Origin: Mesorhizobium onobrychidis | GTDB lineage: Bacteria > Pseudomonadota > Alphaproteobacteria > Rhizobiales > Rhizobiaceae | Assembly (NCBI RefSeq): GCF_024707545.1 | Contig: NZ_CP062229.1 | Span: forward strand, 5,375,501 to 5,439,500 | Reading direction: 5' to 3' | Length of the DNA: 64,000 nucleotides | In this document: piece by piece, positions 20,425-29,839 of the stretch | Layout: each line of letters starts with the position of its first letter | Numbering within the stretch: the first letter of the stretch is position 1 | Translations under genes and position numbers: made by a program | Notes under the pieces: model-generated | Databases searched by the model: none | Told to the model about the DNA's origin: nothing | Seen by the model: only the letters and a program-made list of their open reading frames with translations

Positions 20425-21888
20425 ATGCGCGCCCAGCCAAAGGCATCGCACTATGTCAACGGACGCTACATCGACGACGAGCAGGGTGCGCCGCTGCCGG
20501 TCATCTATCCGGCAACCGGCGAGACCATCGCGATGCTGCGTTCGGCGACGCCGAACGTGCTGGAACTGGCGATCGAAGCAGCGCGTGCAGCACAACCGGC
20601 CTGGGCGCGGCTGAAGCCGGTCGAGCGCGGACGCATCCTGCGCCGCGCCGCCGATATCTTGAGCGCGCGCAACGCCGACCTGGCGCGCATCGAGACGCTG
20701 GATACCGGTAAGGCGATCCAGGAGACGCTTGTGGCGGATGCGCCATCGGCAGCCGACTGCCTCGAATATTTCGGCGGCGCGGTCGCTGCCTATAATGGCG
20801 AGTCCATCGATCTCGGCGGACCCTTCGCCTATACAAGGCGGGAGGCGCTCGGCGTCTGCGTCGGCATCGGCGCGTGGAACTATCCGATCCAGATCGCCGG
20901 CTGGAAATCGGCACCCGCACTCGCCATGGGCAACGCCATGGTCTTCAAGCCGTCGGAGAACACGCCGCTGTCGGCGCTGGCGCTCGCCGAAATCTATACC
21001 GAAGCCGGCCTGCCCGATGGGCTGTTCAACGTGGTGCAAGGCTATGGCGATGTCGGCGCCGGCCTCGTCGGGCACGATGTCGTCGCCAAAGTCTCGGTGA
21101 CGGGCTCGGTGCCGACAGGCCGCAAGGTGCTGTCGCTCGCCGGCTCGAAAATGAAGCATGCCACCATGGAACTCGGCGGCAAGTCGCCGCTGATCGTTTT
21201 CGACGACGCCGATCTCGAAAACGCCATTGGCGGCGCCATGCTCGGCAATTTCTATGCGACCGGCCAGATCTGCTCCAACGGCACGCGCGTCTTCGTGCAG
21301 AAGGGCATCCACGACCGTTTCGTCGAACGCCTGACTGAGCGGACCAAGAAGATCCGGATCGGCGATCCGCTCGACCAGGAAACGCAGATGGGGCCGCTTG
21401 TCTCCAAGGCCCAGCACGAAAAGGTAATCGGCTATATCGAGGCCGGCAAGCAGGATGGCGCTGTGCTCGCCTGCGGCGGCAACGTGCCTTCGCTGCAGGG
21501 TTTCCAGGGCGGCTTCTTCATCGAGCCGACGGTCTTCACCGGCGTCACCGACACGATGCGCATCGCCCGCGAGGAGATTTTCGGGCCGGTGATGAGCGTG
21601 CTGAAATTCGACGATGAGGACGAGGTGATCGACCGCGCCAACGATACCGAATTCGGCCTTGCCGCCGGCGTGTTCACGCGCGACCTGCCGCGCGCCCACC
21701 GCGTCATCGCCGCGCTGCAGGCCGGCACCTGCTGGATCAACGCCTACAATCTGACGCCCGTCGAGATCCCCTTCGGCGGCTTCAAGCAGTCGGGAATCGG
21801 GCGGGAAAACTCGCTTGCTGCACTGGCGCTCTATTCGCAGTTGAAGTCGGTCTACGTCGAGACCGGCGACGTGGCGAGCCCGTACTGA
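20425..21888 (+). CDS. betB: Betaine aldehyde dehydrogenase BetB
   Basis: 487 residues, the usual BetB length, from the ATG preceded by TTGGAG; a longer in-frame reading would run back into betA. Catalytic residues of the ALDH family are in place: Glu249 in [11 protein letters not shown] and the nucleophile Cys283 in GQICSNGTR. It oxidises betaine aldehyde to glycine betaine with NAD(P)+. It is the last gene of the bet operon; the LysR-type gene follows convergently 9 bases on, without an obvious terminator between them. Confidence 0.96.
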   Translation: MRAQPKASHYVNGRYIDDEQGAPLPVIYPATGETIAMLRSATPNVLELAIEAARAAQPAWARLKPVERGRILRRAADILSARNADLARIETLDTGKAIQETLVADAPSAADCLEYFGGAVAAYNGESIDLGGPFAYTRREALGVCVGIGAWNYPIQIAGWKSAPALAMGNAMVFKPSENTPLSALALAEIYTEAGLPDGLFNVVQGYGDVGAGLVGHDVVAKVSVTGSVPTGRKVLSLAGSKMKHATMELGGKSPLIVFDDADLENAIGGAMLGNFYATGQICSNGTRVFVQKGIHDRFVERLTERTKKIRIGDPLDQETQMGPLVSKAQHEKVIGYIEAGKQDGAVLACGGNVPSLQGFQGGFFIEPTVFTGVTDTMRIAREEIFGPVMSVLKFDDEDEVIDRANDTEFGLAAGVFTRDLPRAHRVIAALQAGTCWINAYNLTPVEIPFGGFKQSGIGRENSLAALALYSQLKSVYVETGDVASPY

Positions 21889-21897
21889 GGCTCGCGG

Positions 21898-22809
21898 CTA
21901 CTGCTGGTCAGCCGCTGTATTTGCCTGACTGGAAATCCGGTCGGATGCAAGCTCGATGAATGCCTTGATGAGGGGCGAAAGATGCCGGCTGCTCGGATAT
22001 AGGACATGCAGCCCGCCGACCGGCGTCGTGTAGTTCCGGAGAACGCGGCTCAGCCGCTGCCCATTGATGAGGGGCTCGGCGATGCTGTGCGGCAATTGGG
22101 CGATGCCGAAGCCTGCGAGCGTGGCCGCAACGACCGCCTGCATTTCATTCGCGGCGAAGCGCCCGGCCACCGTGACCGTTTCCTGACCGTGTGGCCCGTC
22201 CAGCACCCAATGGGTGCCCGAGGTCGAAGGGCCTGCGATGACGCACTGGTGGTGCGCGAGATCCGCCAGGCGTTCCGGCATCCCGTGCCTTGCGAGATAG
22301 TCCGGGCTGGCGCAGAGCAGCCTGTGCGTGGAACCGAGTTTGCGGGCAATCAGCGTCGAATCCTGAAGGATGCCGGTTCGGAAGGCGAGATCTATACCAT
22401 CCTCAACCAGGTTGAGCTTGTCGTCGGTCAGGCGCAGTTCGACCTTGGTTTTTGGATACATCGCAAGAAAGTCGACCACCGCCTGGGTGAGGAAATAGCC
22501 GCCGAAGCCGACAGGAGCCGAAACGCGGATCGTGCCCGATGGCTCCGCTCTTGCTTCCGCGAGGCGCAAATTTGCTTCCTCGATCGTCCGCAGCGCCTGG
22601 CTGCTCTGCTCGTAATAGAGACGCCCGGCATCCGTCACGTTGAGGCTGCGCGTCGTGCGCTGCAGCAGGCGGATCCCAACCTCACGCTCGAGCGTGGCAA
22701 CGCGTCGACTGACCGTCGTCTTGGGCATGGCAAGCAGCCGCGCGGCAGCGGTGAAGCTGCCAGCTTCGACGACGCGAGCGAACACCACGATATCATTGAG
22801 ATCGAGCAT
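21898..22809 (-). CDS. LysR-family transcriptional regulator
   Basis: 303 residues from the ATG at 22809 (MLDLNDIVVFARVVEAGSF); a 10-codon extension would need a TTG start. The winged helix is at residues ~1-60 (SFTAAARLLAMPKTTVSRRVATLE), followed by a periplasmic-binding-like effector domain. It belongs to the large subgroup (AaeR/DsdC-like) that usually controls a divergent oxidoreductase gene, here the NmrA-like gene. The effector is unknown. Confidence 0.9.
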   Translation of the reverse strand: MLDLNDIVVFARVVEAGSFTAAARLLAMPKTTVSRRVATLEREVGIRLLQRTTRSLNVTDAGRLYYEQSSQALRTIEEANLRLAEARAEPSGTIRVSAPVGFGGYFLTQAVVDFLAMYPKTKVELRLTDDKLNLVEDGIDLAFRTGILQDSTLIARKLGSTHRLLCASPDYLARHGMPERLADLAHHQCVIAGPSTSGTHWVLDGPHGQETVTVAGRFAANEMQAVVAATLAGFGIAQLPHSIAEPLINGQRLSRVLRNYTTPVGGLHVLYPSSRHLSPLIKAFIELASDRISSQANTAADQQ

Positions 22810-22837
22810 TGTATCCGTGCATGGGACAAAGTTTTCC

Positions 22838-22851
22838 AATTATAGGCAATT
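22838..22851. promoter_or_regulatory. Dyad in the LysR/NmrA divergent promoter
   Basis: AATT-N6-AATT (22838-22851) in the 100-base space between the two divergent genes. On the minus strand it includes a perfect TATAAT (22839-22844) about 30 bases before the lysR ATG. A LysR protein bound here would repress its own gene and could activate the NmrA-like gene. The assignment rests on position and symmetry. Confidence 0.45.
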
Positions 22852-22909
22852 ATGCATCAATGTGACAGACCCTAATTTTGCTCCATCGGAAAAAAGAAGG
22901 AGCAAACAC

Positions 22910-23797
22910 ATGACCACCAAACGAAACGTTCTGGTGACCGGCGCCACAGGCCAGCAAGGCGGCGCAGTTGCGCGTGCCCTGCTGTCGAGTGGACATCGCG
23001 TCAAGGCACTGACCCGCAAGCCGGACAGCGATGGCGCAAGGCAGCTGGCGTCGGTAGGCGCCGAGATCGTGGCTGGCGATCTCGGCGATACGGCCTCCGT
23101 TGTGAAGGCAGCCAAAGACGTCGACACCATGTTCTTGATGGGCAACAGCTACGAAGCCGGGATGGAAGAGGAGACCCGCCAGGGGATTCTAGCCGCCGAT
23201 GCAGCCAAGGCTGCAGGCGTCGGGCATCTGATCTATTCGTCCGTTGCCGATGCCAACAAGAAAACCGGCATCCCGCATTTCGAAAGCAAATATCTCGTCG
23301 AGCAGCATGTCGAACGGCTCGGCATTCCCTATACGATCAGCGCCCCGGTTGCCTTCATGGAGAATTTCGTCGCGCCGTGGTCGATCGGCGCGCTCAGCCA
23401 GGGCACGCATGCCTTTGCAATGCCCGCCAATCGTGTCCTCCAGCTGGTCGCACTTGCCGACATCGGCGCCTTCGTTGCCGCCCTGGTCGAGCGACGGGAG
23501 CGCGTGTTCGGCAAGCGCTTCGATATTGCGGGAGACGAGTTGTCCGGCGAAGACCAGGCCAAGATCCTTTCGCAGTCCATCGGCCGCCCGATCAACTATC
23601 AGGCAATTCCAATCGCGGTGGCCCGCCAACAAAGCGAAGATACAGCGCTGATGTTCGAGTGGTTCGACCGCGTCGGCTATGACGTCGATATCGCGGCTTT
23701 ACACCGAGATTTCCCGGAGGTCCGCTGGCACAGTTTTGCCGACTGGGCGCGGGAGTTCGACTGGCGTGCCCTTGAGCGGGCTTATTCCGCTGCCTGA
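22910..23797 (+). CDS. NmrA-family NAD(P)-binding protein (quinone-oxidoreductase-like)
   Basis: 295 residues from an ATG with an AAGGAG site 8 bases upstream. The N-terminal Rossmann motif GATGQQGG (residues ~11-18) and the HLIYSSV and ESKYLVEQ blocks mark the NmrA/HSCARG group of atypical short-chain dehydrogenases, which include redox sensors and quinone or aldehyde reductases. The classical YxxxK pair is not obvious. It is divergent from the LysR gene and likely its target. A precise substrate cannot be given. Confidence 0.82.
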   Translation: MTTKRNVLVTGATGQQGGAVARALLSSGHRVKALTRKPDSDGARQLASVGAEIVAGDLGDTASVVKAAKDVDTMFLMGNSYEAGMEEETRQGILAADAAKAAGVGHLIYSSVADANKKTGIPHFESKYLVEQHVERLGIPYTISAPVAFMENFVAPWSIGALSQGTHAFAMPANRVLQLVALADIGAFVAALVERRERVFGKRFDIAGDELSGEDQAKILSQSIGRPINYQAIPIAVARQQSEDTALMFEWFDRVGYDVDIAALHRDFPEVRWHSFADWAREFDWRALERAYSAA

Positions 23798-23832
23798 GTT
23801 CCTGTAGACATCATCGGCCGATGAAAACCTGA

Positions 23833-23872
23833 GGGAGCGGACCAGCTGAAGCGGGAAAATTGGTCCGCTCCC
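23833..23872. terminator. Long-stem hairpin between convergent genes
   Basis: Perfect 12-bp inverted repeat GGGAGCGGACCA (23833-23844) / TGGTCCGCTCCC (23861-23872) with a 16-base loop, placed between the stops of the NmrA-like gene and the convergent phosphomannomutase. A TTTT run follows on the minus strand, so it suits termination of the phosphomannomutase transcript best and may work both ways. A shorter stem CTCTCAT/ATGAGAG (23884-23908) and the palindrome CATCGGCCGATG (23812-23823) lie on either side. Confidence 0.7.
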
Positions 23873-23911
23873 CCACCGTGGCGCTCTCATGCCGCGATGA
23901 AATGAGAGAAC

Positions 23912-25432
23912 CTAGAACGTCTGGTTGTAGGCGCCGACTTCAGGGCTGCGGCGCAGCACCGCATCGACGGCTTCGAACATCTGCCGGCGCCGCTCGGATG
24001 ACACCGGGCTCTCCACCACGACGACAAGCTCCGGCTTGTTCGACGACGCCCGCACCAGGCCCCAGGTGCCGTCCTCGGCCACGACGCGCACGCCATTGAC
24101 GGTTATCAGGTCGGCGATCTTCTGGCCGGCGAAGACCGTGCCGTCCTGCTTCATTGCCTGAAAGTCGGAAACGACCCGCTCGACCACGCCGTATTTCAGC
24201 TCGTCGGCGCAGTGCGGCGACATGGTCGGCGTGCCGAAGGTCAGCGGCAGGTCGCGATAGAGATCGGCCATGCTGCTTGTCGGGCTGCGATCCAGCATCT
24301 GGCAGATGGCGATGGCTGTGATGAGACCATCGTCATAGCCGCGCCCGATCGGCGGGTTGAAGAAGAAATGACCGGATTTCTCGAAACCGGCGATGGCGCC
24401 GAGTTCGGCCACCCGCCGTTTTATGTAGGAGTGGCCGGTCTTCCAATAGTCGGTGACGGCGCCATCGGCGCGCAAGGCGGCGTCGGTGTTGAACAATCCG
24501 GTCGACTTGACGTCGACGACGAAGGTCGAGCCAGGATGCAGGCGCGCAATGTCGCGCGCGAGCATGACGCCGACCTTGTCGGCGAAGATCTCGTTGCCTT
24601 CATTGTCGACCACGCCGCAGCGGTCGCCATCGCCGTCGAAGCCAAGTCCGACATCGGCTCCTGTTTCCAGCACCTTATCGCGGATCGCGTGCAGCATCTT
24701 CATGTCTTCGGGATTGGGATTGTAGTTCGGAAACGTATGATCGAGCTCGACATCGAGCGGGATCACCTCGCAGCCGATCCGCTCCAGCGCTTCAGGCGCA
24801 AAGGCGCCGGCAGTGCCGTTGCCGCAGGCGGCGACCACCTTGAGCTTTCTCGATATACGCTTGTCCCGGGTCAGGTCGTCCAGATAGGTTTTGCGGAAAT
24901 CCGCAACGAAGTCATAGGAGCCGCCACCGACAAGGTCGAAGTCGCCCGCAAGCACGATCGTCTTCAATGCGCTCATTTCCTCCGGACCGAAGGTCAGGGG
25001 ACGCGCCGCTCCCATCTTGACGCCGCTCCAGCCATTCTCGTTGTGCGAGGCGGTGACCATGGCGACGGACGGCGTATCGAGCGCGAACTGGGCGAAATAG
25101 GCCATCGGCGACAGCACCAGCCCGATATCCCTAACCCTCGCGCCGGCGGCCATCAGCCCGGAAACCAGCGCCAGCTTGATCGCCAGCGAATAGGAACGGA
25201 AATCATGCCCGGTCACGATATCCGGCCCAGCGCCCAAGCGCCGGATCAGCGTGCCGAGCCCCATGCCGAGCGCCTGGACACCGATCAGGTTGAGCTCCGG
25301 CGGCTCTGCCGAACCCGGATGGCCGAACCACCAGCGCGCATCATACTCACGAAAGCCGGACGCCTTGATCAGCGCCGAGGTTTCGAACTCGAAGGTGTTG
25401 GGATGGGCTTCGCTAACAATCTTCAGGGGCAA
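23912..25432 (-). CDS. manB: Phosphomannomutase/phosphoglucomutase
   Basis: 506 residues of the alpha-D-phosphohexomutase family. The phosphoserine Ser129 lies in VTASHNENGWSG, the Mg-binding loop is GFDGDGDRCG, the sugar-binding loop is GFEKSGHFFF, and the C-terminal phosphate-binding domain has RASSNKPE. It interconverts hexose 6- and 1-phosphates and so supplies GDP-mannose or UDP-glucose for the cell-envelope polysaccharides, possibly including those made by the 48-64 kb region. It is a single gene with a hairpin terminator downstream. Confidence 0.92.
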   Translation of the reverse strand: MPLKIVSEAHPNTFEFETSALIKASGFREYDARWWFGHPGSAEPPELNLIGVQALGMGLGTLIRRLGAGPDIVTGHDFRSYSLAIKLALVSGLMAAGARVRDIGLVLSPMAYFAQFALDTPSVAMVTASHNENGWSGVKMGAARPLTFGPEEMSALKTIVLAGDFDLVGGGSYDFVADFRKTYLDDLTRDKRISRKLKVVAACGNGTAGAFAPEALERIGCEVIPLDVELDHTFPNYNPNPEDMKMLHAIRDKVLETGADVGLGFDGDGDRCGVVDNEGNEIFADKVGVMLARDIARLHPGSTFVVDVKSTGLFNTDAALRADGAVTDYWKTGHSYIKRRVAELGAIAGFEKSGHFFFNPPIGRGYDDGLITAIAICQMLDRSPTSSMADLYRDLPLTFGTPTMSPHCADELKYGVVERVVSDFQAMKQDGTVFAGQKIADLITVNGVRVVAEDGTWGLVRASSNKPELVVVVESPVSSERRRQMFEAVDAVLRRSPEVGAYNQTF

Positions 25433-25635
25433 GACAGGAACTCCAAGCGGCTGGAACCAGAGTGTTTCAATTCAGGTGGCCGATGCCTATTACACGAGCC
25501 TTTAAGCCGTGTTTATCCCCCAGGAAACTGAAACCTGTATGACCTTAAGGCGAAAGCGGAGGAAATGCGACAGAAGCGCTGCCATTGGCGCTTGCAGGAA
25601 CGAAGTGCGGCAGCTATAAGCCCGCGGTCTGGTCA

Positions 25636-25712
25636 CGGAGTGTAGCGCAGCCTGGTAGCGCACATCGTTCGGGACGATGGGGTCGCAGGTTCAAATCCTG
25701 CCACTCCGACCA
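25636..25712 (+). tRNA. tRNA-Pro (anticodon CGG)
   Basis: 77 bases with encoded CCA (25710-25712). The acceptor arms CGGAGTG (25636-25642) and CACTCCG (25702-25708) pair fully. The anticodon stem CATCG/CGATG encloses the loop TTCGGGA, giving anticodon CGG (25670-25672), which reads CCG. The T arm contains GGTTCAAATCC. Degenerate gene fragments follow its 3' end. Confidence 0.97.
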
Positions 25713-25872
25713 GAAAAAACAAATACTTAGCGTTTCCCGAAATCGCCCGCCCCACAGAAACGCAGCTTTAACGAACGCAGGTATTGAGGGTTCTGCGTCA
25801 GAACCCGTTTCGGCAACGATGAGAAGTCGATTTCAACGTCGCGATCAACGCGGCGTTCAACCTCCTCGATCG

Positions 25873-25971
25873 CCATATGATGCGCTCGCGCAACCGGGAA
25901 TGACCATAGGCGCCCATGACCATCAGTTCGGCGGCGATGTCGACGGCGTGCCGACGAAGCACGTCGGCGAC
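25873..25971 (-). pseudogene. Universal stress protein fragment
   Basis: The minus strand reads ADVLRRHAVDIAAELMVMGA followed by YGHSRLRERI, the C-terminal nucleotide-binding stretch of UspA-family proteins (xxLLVMGAYGHSRLRE). The N-terminal half is missing at about 25971 and the downstream part does not continue into the usual GGVTR ending, so this is a relic. It abuts the cytochrome c fragment on the other strand, as if a deletion had joined two broken genes. Confidence 0.7.
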
Positions 25972-25975
25972 TGAA

Positions 25976-26190
25976 TGGTTCGAACTCGGCAGCCGGTGGC
26001 GCGTTTTTGCGGTGATCGATGGCCGTTACGTCGTGCCGGAGCATGGCGAGCGCGACATGCCGGTCTGGGGCCGCCAATTCCTCCCCGGGACGCTAAGAAA
26101 TACGGCCCGAGCGCCGGAAAAGTCGTCACCACGGAACGCATCCATGACTTGGCTGGTTATATCCAGACGCTGCAGCAGTGGGGCCGATAG
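25976..26190 (+). pseudogene. Cytochrome c-family protein fragment, truncated and frameshifted
   Basis: One frame reads VIDGRYVVPEHGERDMPVWG then RQFLPG, and the next frame continues DAKKYGPSAGKVVTTERIHD and LAGYIQTLQQWGR to a stop at 26190. This is the C-terminal half of a small cytochrome c (the DMPVWG Met ligand region and the final helix). A single-base deletion at about 26089 separates the two frames, and the haem-binding CxxCH part is absent. It is therefore a dead fragment next to tRNA-Pro. Confidence 0.75.
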
Positions 26191-26252
26191 CGCGGAATTT
26201 CAGCGACCACGCTCGTTGGCTTCCAAAGGATGGACAAACAAAGAGGCATGCG

Positions 26253-27815
26253 ATGATCGTCGAAGATCAGGAATCCGTGGCAGCGATGTTGATGGACCCT
26301 GCCGTATATGGCGAGACCGGACCGGTCGAAGCGATCGAAACCCATATCTCGCGTATCTTCCTGGTTGGCCAGCACGCCTACAAGATGAAGCGAGCTGTCA
26401 AGCTGCCCTATGTCGACTTCTCGACCCCGGTCCTCCGGCTCGCCGCTTGCGAGAAAGAGGTGGAGCTCAACTCCAAGACCGCCCCCGGCCTCTATCTGGG
26501 TGTGCGGCGCATCACGCGAGAGGCCGGCGGCAAGCTCGCCTTCGACGGAAGCGGCGAACTGGTCGATGCGGCGATCGAGATGGTTCGCTTCGATCAGTCG
26601 AAGCTCCTCGATCGAATGGCAGCCGGTGGCGAACTGACACCTGCGCTGATGACGGCGGTCGCGCGCATGATCGTGCGCTATCATCGCGGCGCGCCGCAGA
26701 TCCACGACGGCAGCGGATCCTCGAACCTGGCAGGCGTGCTCGACATCAACGAAGCTGGCTTTGCCACCAGCCATGTTTTCGAAGAAGCCGAGATCAGGGC
26801 ATTCACCGGGATCTTCCGCACCGCCCTCGCCCGTCATTCTGAACTGCTCGACCGGCGGGAGGCAGCGGGCAAGATCCGGCGATGCCACGGCGATCTGCAT
26901 CTGCGCAACATCTGTCTCCTCGACGGAGAGCCCCGCCTCTTCGATTGCATCGAATTCAATGACCAGATCGCCAGCATCGACGTGCTCTACGACTTGGCCT
27001 TCCTGCTGATGGACCTTTGGCATCGCGGCTTTCCGGAACTCGCCAACCTGGTGATGAACCGCTACCTCGACGAAGCAGACGACGAGGACGGCTTCATTCT
27101 CCTGCCCTTTTTCATGGCAGTACGGGCCGCAGTGCGCGCGCACGTCACCGCAACGCAGATCGAGGAAGGCAGTGCCGATTCCGGCGGGCTGATTGCCGAG
27201 GCCAGATCCTATTTCGAGCTCGCCCGAACACTTCTCCAGACAAGGTCGCCTCGGCTGATCGCCATCGGAGGCTTGAGCGGTTCCGGCAAGACGACCGTCG
27301 CCGAGGCTCTCGCCGCACATGTCGGCGCGCCACCCGGTGCGCGCATTGTCGAAAGCGACCGCGTCCGCAAAGCCATGCATGGGGTACCGGCCGAGACGAA
27401 ACTGCCGGACAGGGCTTATCGACCGGAGGTGTCCGACCGCGTCTACCGCGAAATGGCATGGCGCGCCCGCCTGATCCTTTCCGAAGGCGGTTCGGTGGTC
27501 GCCGATGCCGTGTTCGACAGGCCGGCCGATCGCGATCGCATCGAGACAGCGGCAAATGGCAGAGAGGTTGCTTTCGCCGGAGTCTGGCTGGAGGCTGATC
27601 CGCTTGTCCTTTGGCGACGGGTAAGCGAGCGCAGGGGTGGTCCTTCCGATGCCACCATCGATATCCTTTCGCGGCAATTGCAGCGAAATGCCGTCCCGTC
27701 CGCCTGGCGCAAGGTCAACGCCGATCGAAAGCTCGCCGACATCGCCGCAGACTTGGCGAGCGTTTCGGAGGCGGCCGCTGCTGCGCAGGGTGCTTCACTC
27801 AAGACAGCATCCTGA
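26253..27815 (+). CDS. Bifunctional APH-like kinase / AAA (P-loop) ATPase protein
   Basis: 520 residues from the ATG preceded by AAGAGG. Residues ~1-310 resemble aminoglycoside phosphotransferases, with the catalytic loop CHGDLHLRN and the metal motif FDCIEFND. Residues ~330-510 form a zeta-toxin/gluconate-kinase-like P-loop domain with Walker A GGLSGSGKT (339-347, Lys346). This fusion is common in rhizobia and other proteobacteria next to universal stress, thioredoxin and low-oxygen genes. The substrate is not known. It is followed by trxC and the DUF4010 gene on the same strand. Confidence 0.85.
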   Translation: MIVEDQESVAAMLMDPAVYGETGPVEAIETHISRIFLVGQHAYKMKRAVKLPYVDFSTPVLRLAACEKEVELNSKTAPGLYLGVRRITREAGGKLAFDGSGELVDAAIEMVRFDQSKLLDRMAAGGELTPALMTAVARMIVRYHRGAPQIHDGSGSSNLAGVLDINEAGFATSHVFEEAEIRAFTGIFRTALARHSELLDRREAAGKIRRCHGDLHLRNICLLDGEPRLFDCIEFNDQIASIDVLYDLAFLLMDLWHRGFPELANLVMNRYLDEADDEDGFILLPFFMAVRAAVRAHVTATQIEEGSADSGGLIAEARSYFELARTLLQTRSPRLIAIGGLSGSGKTTVAEALAAHVGAPPGARIVESDRVRKAMHGVPAETKLPDRAYRPEVSDRVYREMAWRARLILSEGGSVVADAVFDRPADRDRIETAANGREVAFAGVWLEADPLVLWRRVSERRGGPSDATIDILSRQLQRNAVPSAWRKVNADRKLADIAADLASVSEAAAAAQGASLKTAS

Positions 27816-27958
27816 CGGCCGCGATCGACTTCAACCAACGATACGTTGCGGCTATTGGCATCATGGAACAGGCCTTCGCATCATGTACTCACCGGCACCC
27901 GCGTTGCGCATGCTTGGCGACGGACATCTCGAACGCGCATAATGATAGCAATGGGTGA

Positions 27959-28414
27959 ATGGCCATGACGCAGGAAAATCTGGTGGTTTGCGGCAAATGC
28001 GGCGGGGTCAATCGCCTGCCGCCAGCACGCAATGCCGGGGACGCGAAATGCGGAAAGTGCGGCATCAAGCTGTTCTCGGGTCACCCCGAAGACGTCGGCG
28101 CAGAGATCTTCGATCGCCAGGTCACGCGAAGCAGCCTCCCCGTTGTGGTCGACATCTGGGCACCGTGGTGCGGCCCCTGCAAGATGATGGGGCCCGCATA
28201 TGAAGCGGCAGCAAACGAACTGGAGCCGCATGTTCGCCTGATCAAGCTCAATTCCGACAAAGAGCAGGCCGTTGCAGCCAGGCTCGTCATTCGCAGCATC
28301 CCGACCATGATCATCTTCCATAGCGGACAGGAGGTTGCGCGCACATCCGGCGCGATGACGGCGGGGCAGATCGTCAGGTGGGTCCGCGACCACCTGCCGA
28401 CGGTCGCAGCCTGA
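27959..28414 (+). CDS. trxC: Thioredoxin 2 (TrxC) with N-terminal zinc ribbon
   Basis: 151 residues from ATG 27959 (149 if the second ATG at 27965 is used). Two CxxC pairs near the N-terminus (CGKCGG, CGKCGI) form the zinc ribbon characteristic of Trx2. The active site is APWCGPCK with Cys71 and Cys74. It is a cytosolic disulfide reductase induced by oxidative stress in E. coli. It lies 13 bases ahead of the DUF4010 membrane-protein gene, so co-transcription is likely. Confidence 0.93.
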   Translation: MAMTQENLVVCGKCGGVNRLPPARNAGDAKCGKCGIKLFSGHPEDVGAEIFDRQVTRSSLPVVVDIWAPWCGPCKMMGPAYEAAANELEPHVRLIKLNSDKEQAVAARLVIRSIPTMIIFHSGQEVARTSGAMTAGQIVRWVRDHLPTVAA

Positions 28415-28427
28415 AAGCCGCCGAGCC

Positions 28428-29681
28428 GTGGATTCGCTCATCGCACGACTCGGACTGGCCCTGGCAATAGGCCTGCTTGTCGGGCTGGAGCGTGGCTGGC
28501 GGGAGCGGGACGAACCCGACCACAGCCGGACGGCCGGAATTCGAACATTCGGCATATCCGGCCTGCTCGGCGGCATTCTCGCAGCGCTGGCCGATACGCT
28601 CGACGCAGTTTCCGTGCTGGTCGGTGGCTTCATCGCGTTTGCGGCAATCTTTGCCTGGTACAAGGCGCGCGAGGCTGCCCATGACGAGGATTTCAGCGTT
28701 ACGGCAGTGATAGCGGGCCTTGGCGTGTTCGCGCTCGGTGCACTTTCCGTCGCCGGTGATTACCGGGTCGCGGCTGCCGGAGGGGCGGCACTCGCGGCGG
28801 TCCTTGCCAGTCGCGAGGTCCTGCACGACCTTCTGAAGCGACTGACCTGGATCGAGCTTCGTTCGGCGCTGATCCTGGCGGTGATGACCGCGATCGTTTT
28901 GCCCTTGCTGCCAAACCGGACGATCGACCCGTGGGGTGGCTTCAACCCGTGGGAAATTTGGTTCCTCACGGTGCTGATGGCGTCGATATCGTTCGCTGGT
29001 TATGTCGCCGTTCGCGTCCTGGGAACCACGCGCGGTCTGCTCGTCAGCTCGCTCACTGATGCAATCGTCTCGTCCACCGCCGTGACCATGGCGCTAGCCC
29101 GCAACGCCGCATCCGCAAGCAATCCACGGCCGCTCGCCGGCGCGGCTTCGCTGGCGGCGGCGGTCTCGGTGCTGCGTGTTTGCGCTGTCGTACTGATCCT
29201 CGAGCCAAGCGTGCTCGCTGCAATCGGCGTCCCGGCGATTGCCGCAGCGCTTGTCTTCGCAGCCTGTGGAGCATTCTTGTTGGTCCGCTCCGGCAGGGAT
29301 CACAAAAGTGGTGCACTGGCACGCAATCCGTTCGAATTGGGCCCGTTGCTGCTGTTCGCTCTGCTCTTTGCGGTTGTCGCCACCGCGAGCGCTGCATTGG
29401 CTGCTCAATTCGGCGGGCGCGGCTTGCTGGTGAGCTCGGCGCTTGCAGGCACGTTCGATGTCGACGTCTCGGTGCTCAGCGCGTTGCGCCTGGTCAAGCA
29501 ATCGATCCCTGTCGAGACCGTGGGCCAGGCGGTGCTCGCGGCGCTGGCGGCAAACGCGATCGGTCGCCTGTTGCTGGCGGCATTTATCGGCCCGGTCAGG
29601 TTTTGGTTGCCACTGGCCGGCGCAACCCTGATCGCCGCAGTGGCCGGCTATGGCGCGATGTTGCTGCCGCCGATCCTCTGA
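28428..29681 (+). CDS. MgtC/SapB-DUF4010 family membrane protein
   Basis: 417 residues with a GTG start 13 bases after trxC. An N-terminal MgtC-like domain begins LGLALAIGLLVGLERGWRER and contains RTFGISGLLGG, followed by a DUF4010 domain; about 12 hydrophobic helices span the sequence. MgtC proteins are linked to survival at low magnesium and to inhibition of ATP synthase, but DUF4010 proteins are uncharacterised. Context (thioredoxin, APH-AAA kinase, stress-protein relic) suggests a stress function. Confidence 0.88.
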   Translation: MDSLIARLGLALAIGLLVGLERGWRERDEPDHSRTAGIRTFGISGLLGGILAALADTLDAVSVLVGGFIAFAAIFAWYKAREAAHDEDFSVTAVIAGLGVFALGALSVAGDYRVAAAGGAALAAVLASREVLHDLLKRLTWIELRSALILAVMTAIVLPLLPNRTIDPWGGFNPWEIWFLTVLMASISFAGYVAVRVLGTTRGLLVSSLTDAIVSSTAVTMALARNAASASNPRPLAGAASLAAAVSVLRVCAVVLILEPSVLAAIGVPAIAAALVFAACGAFLLVRSGRDHKSGALARNPFELGPLLLFALLFAVVATASAALAAQFGGRGLLVSSALAGTFDVDVSVLSALRLVKQSIPVETVGQAVLAALAANAIGRLLLAAFIGPVRFWLPLAGATLIAAVAGYGAMLLPPIL

Positions 29682-29839
29682 CAACGCCATCCCAGCCCTT
29701 TGATGCGGATCAAGGCCAAGTCTGGTCGCGGCGTATGAAACTCCGTCAGAGGAGTTCGCCTGTGGCCGCATCAGCAAAGATGCCAACGAAAAGCGAGCTA
29801 GGCGACGTCACGGCCGACACGCGGAGCGCGACAGAACCC

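Noticed and set aside
25713..26190. Integrase or attachment-site remnant next to tRNA-Pro
   Set aside because: I looked for a repeated tRNA 3' end and for integrase motifs in the debris and found neither within the window; only stress-protein and cytochrome fragments can be supported.
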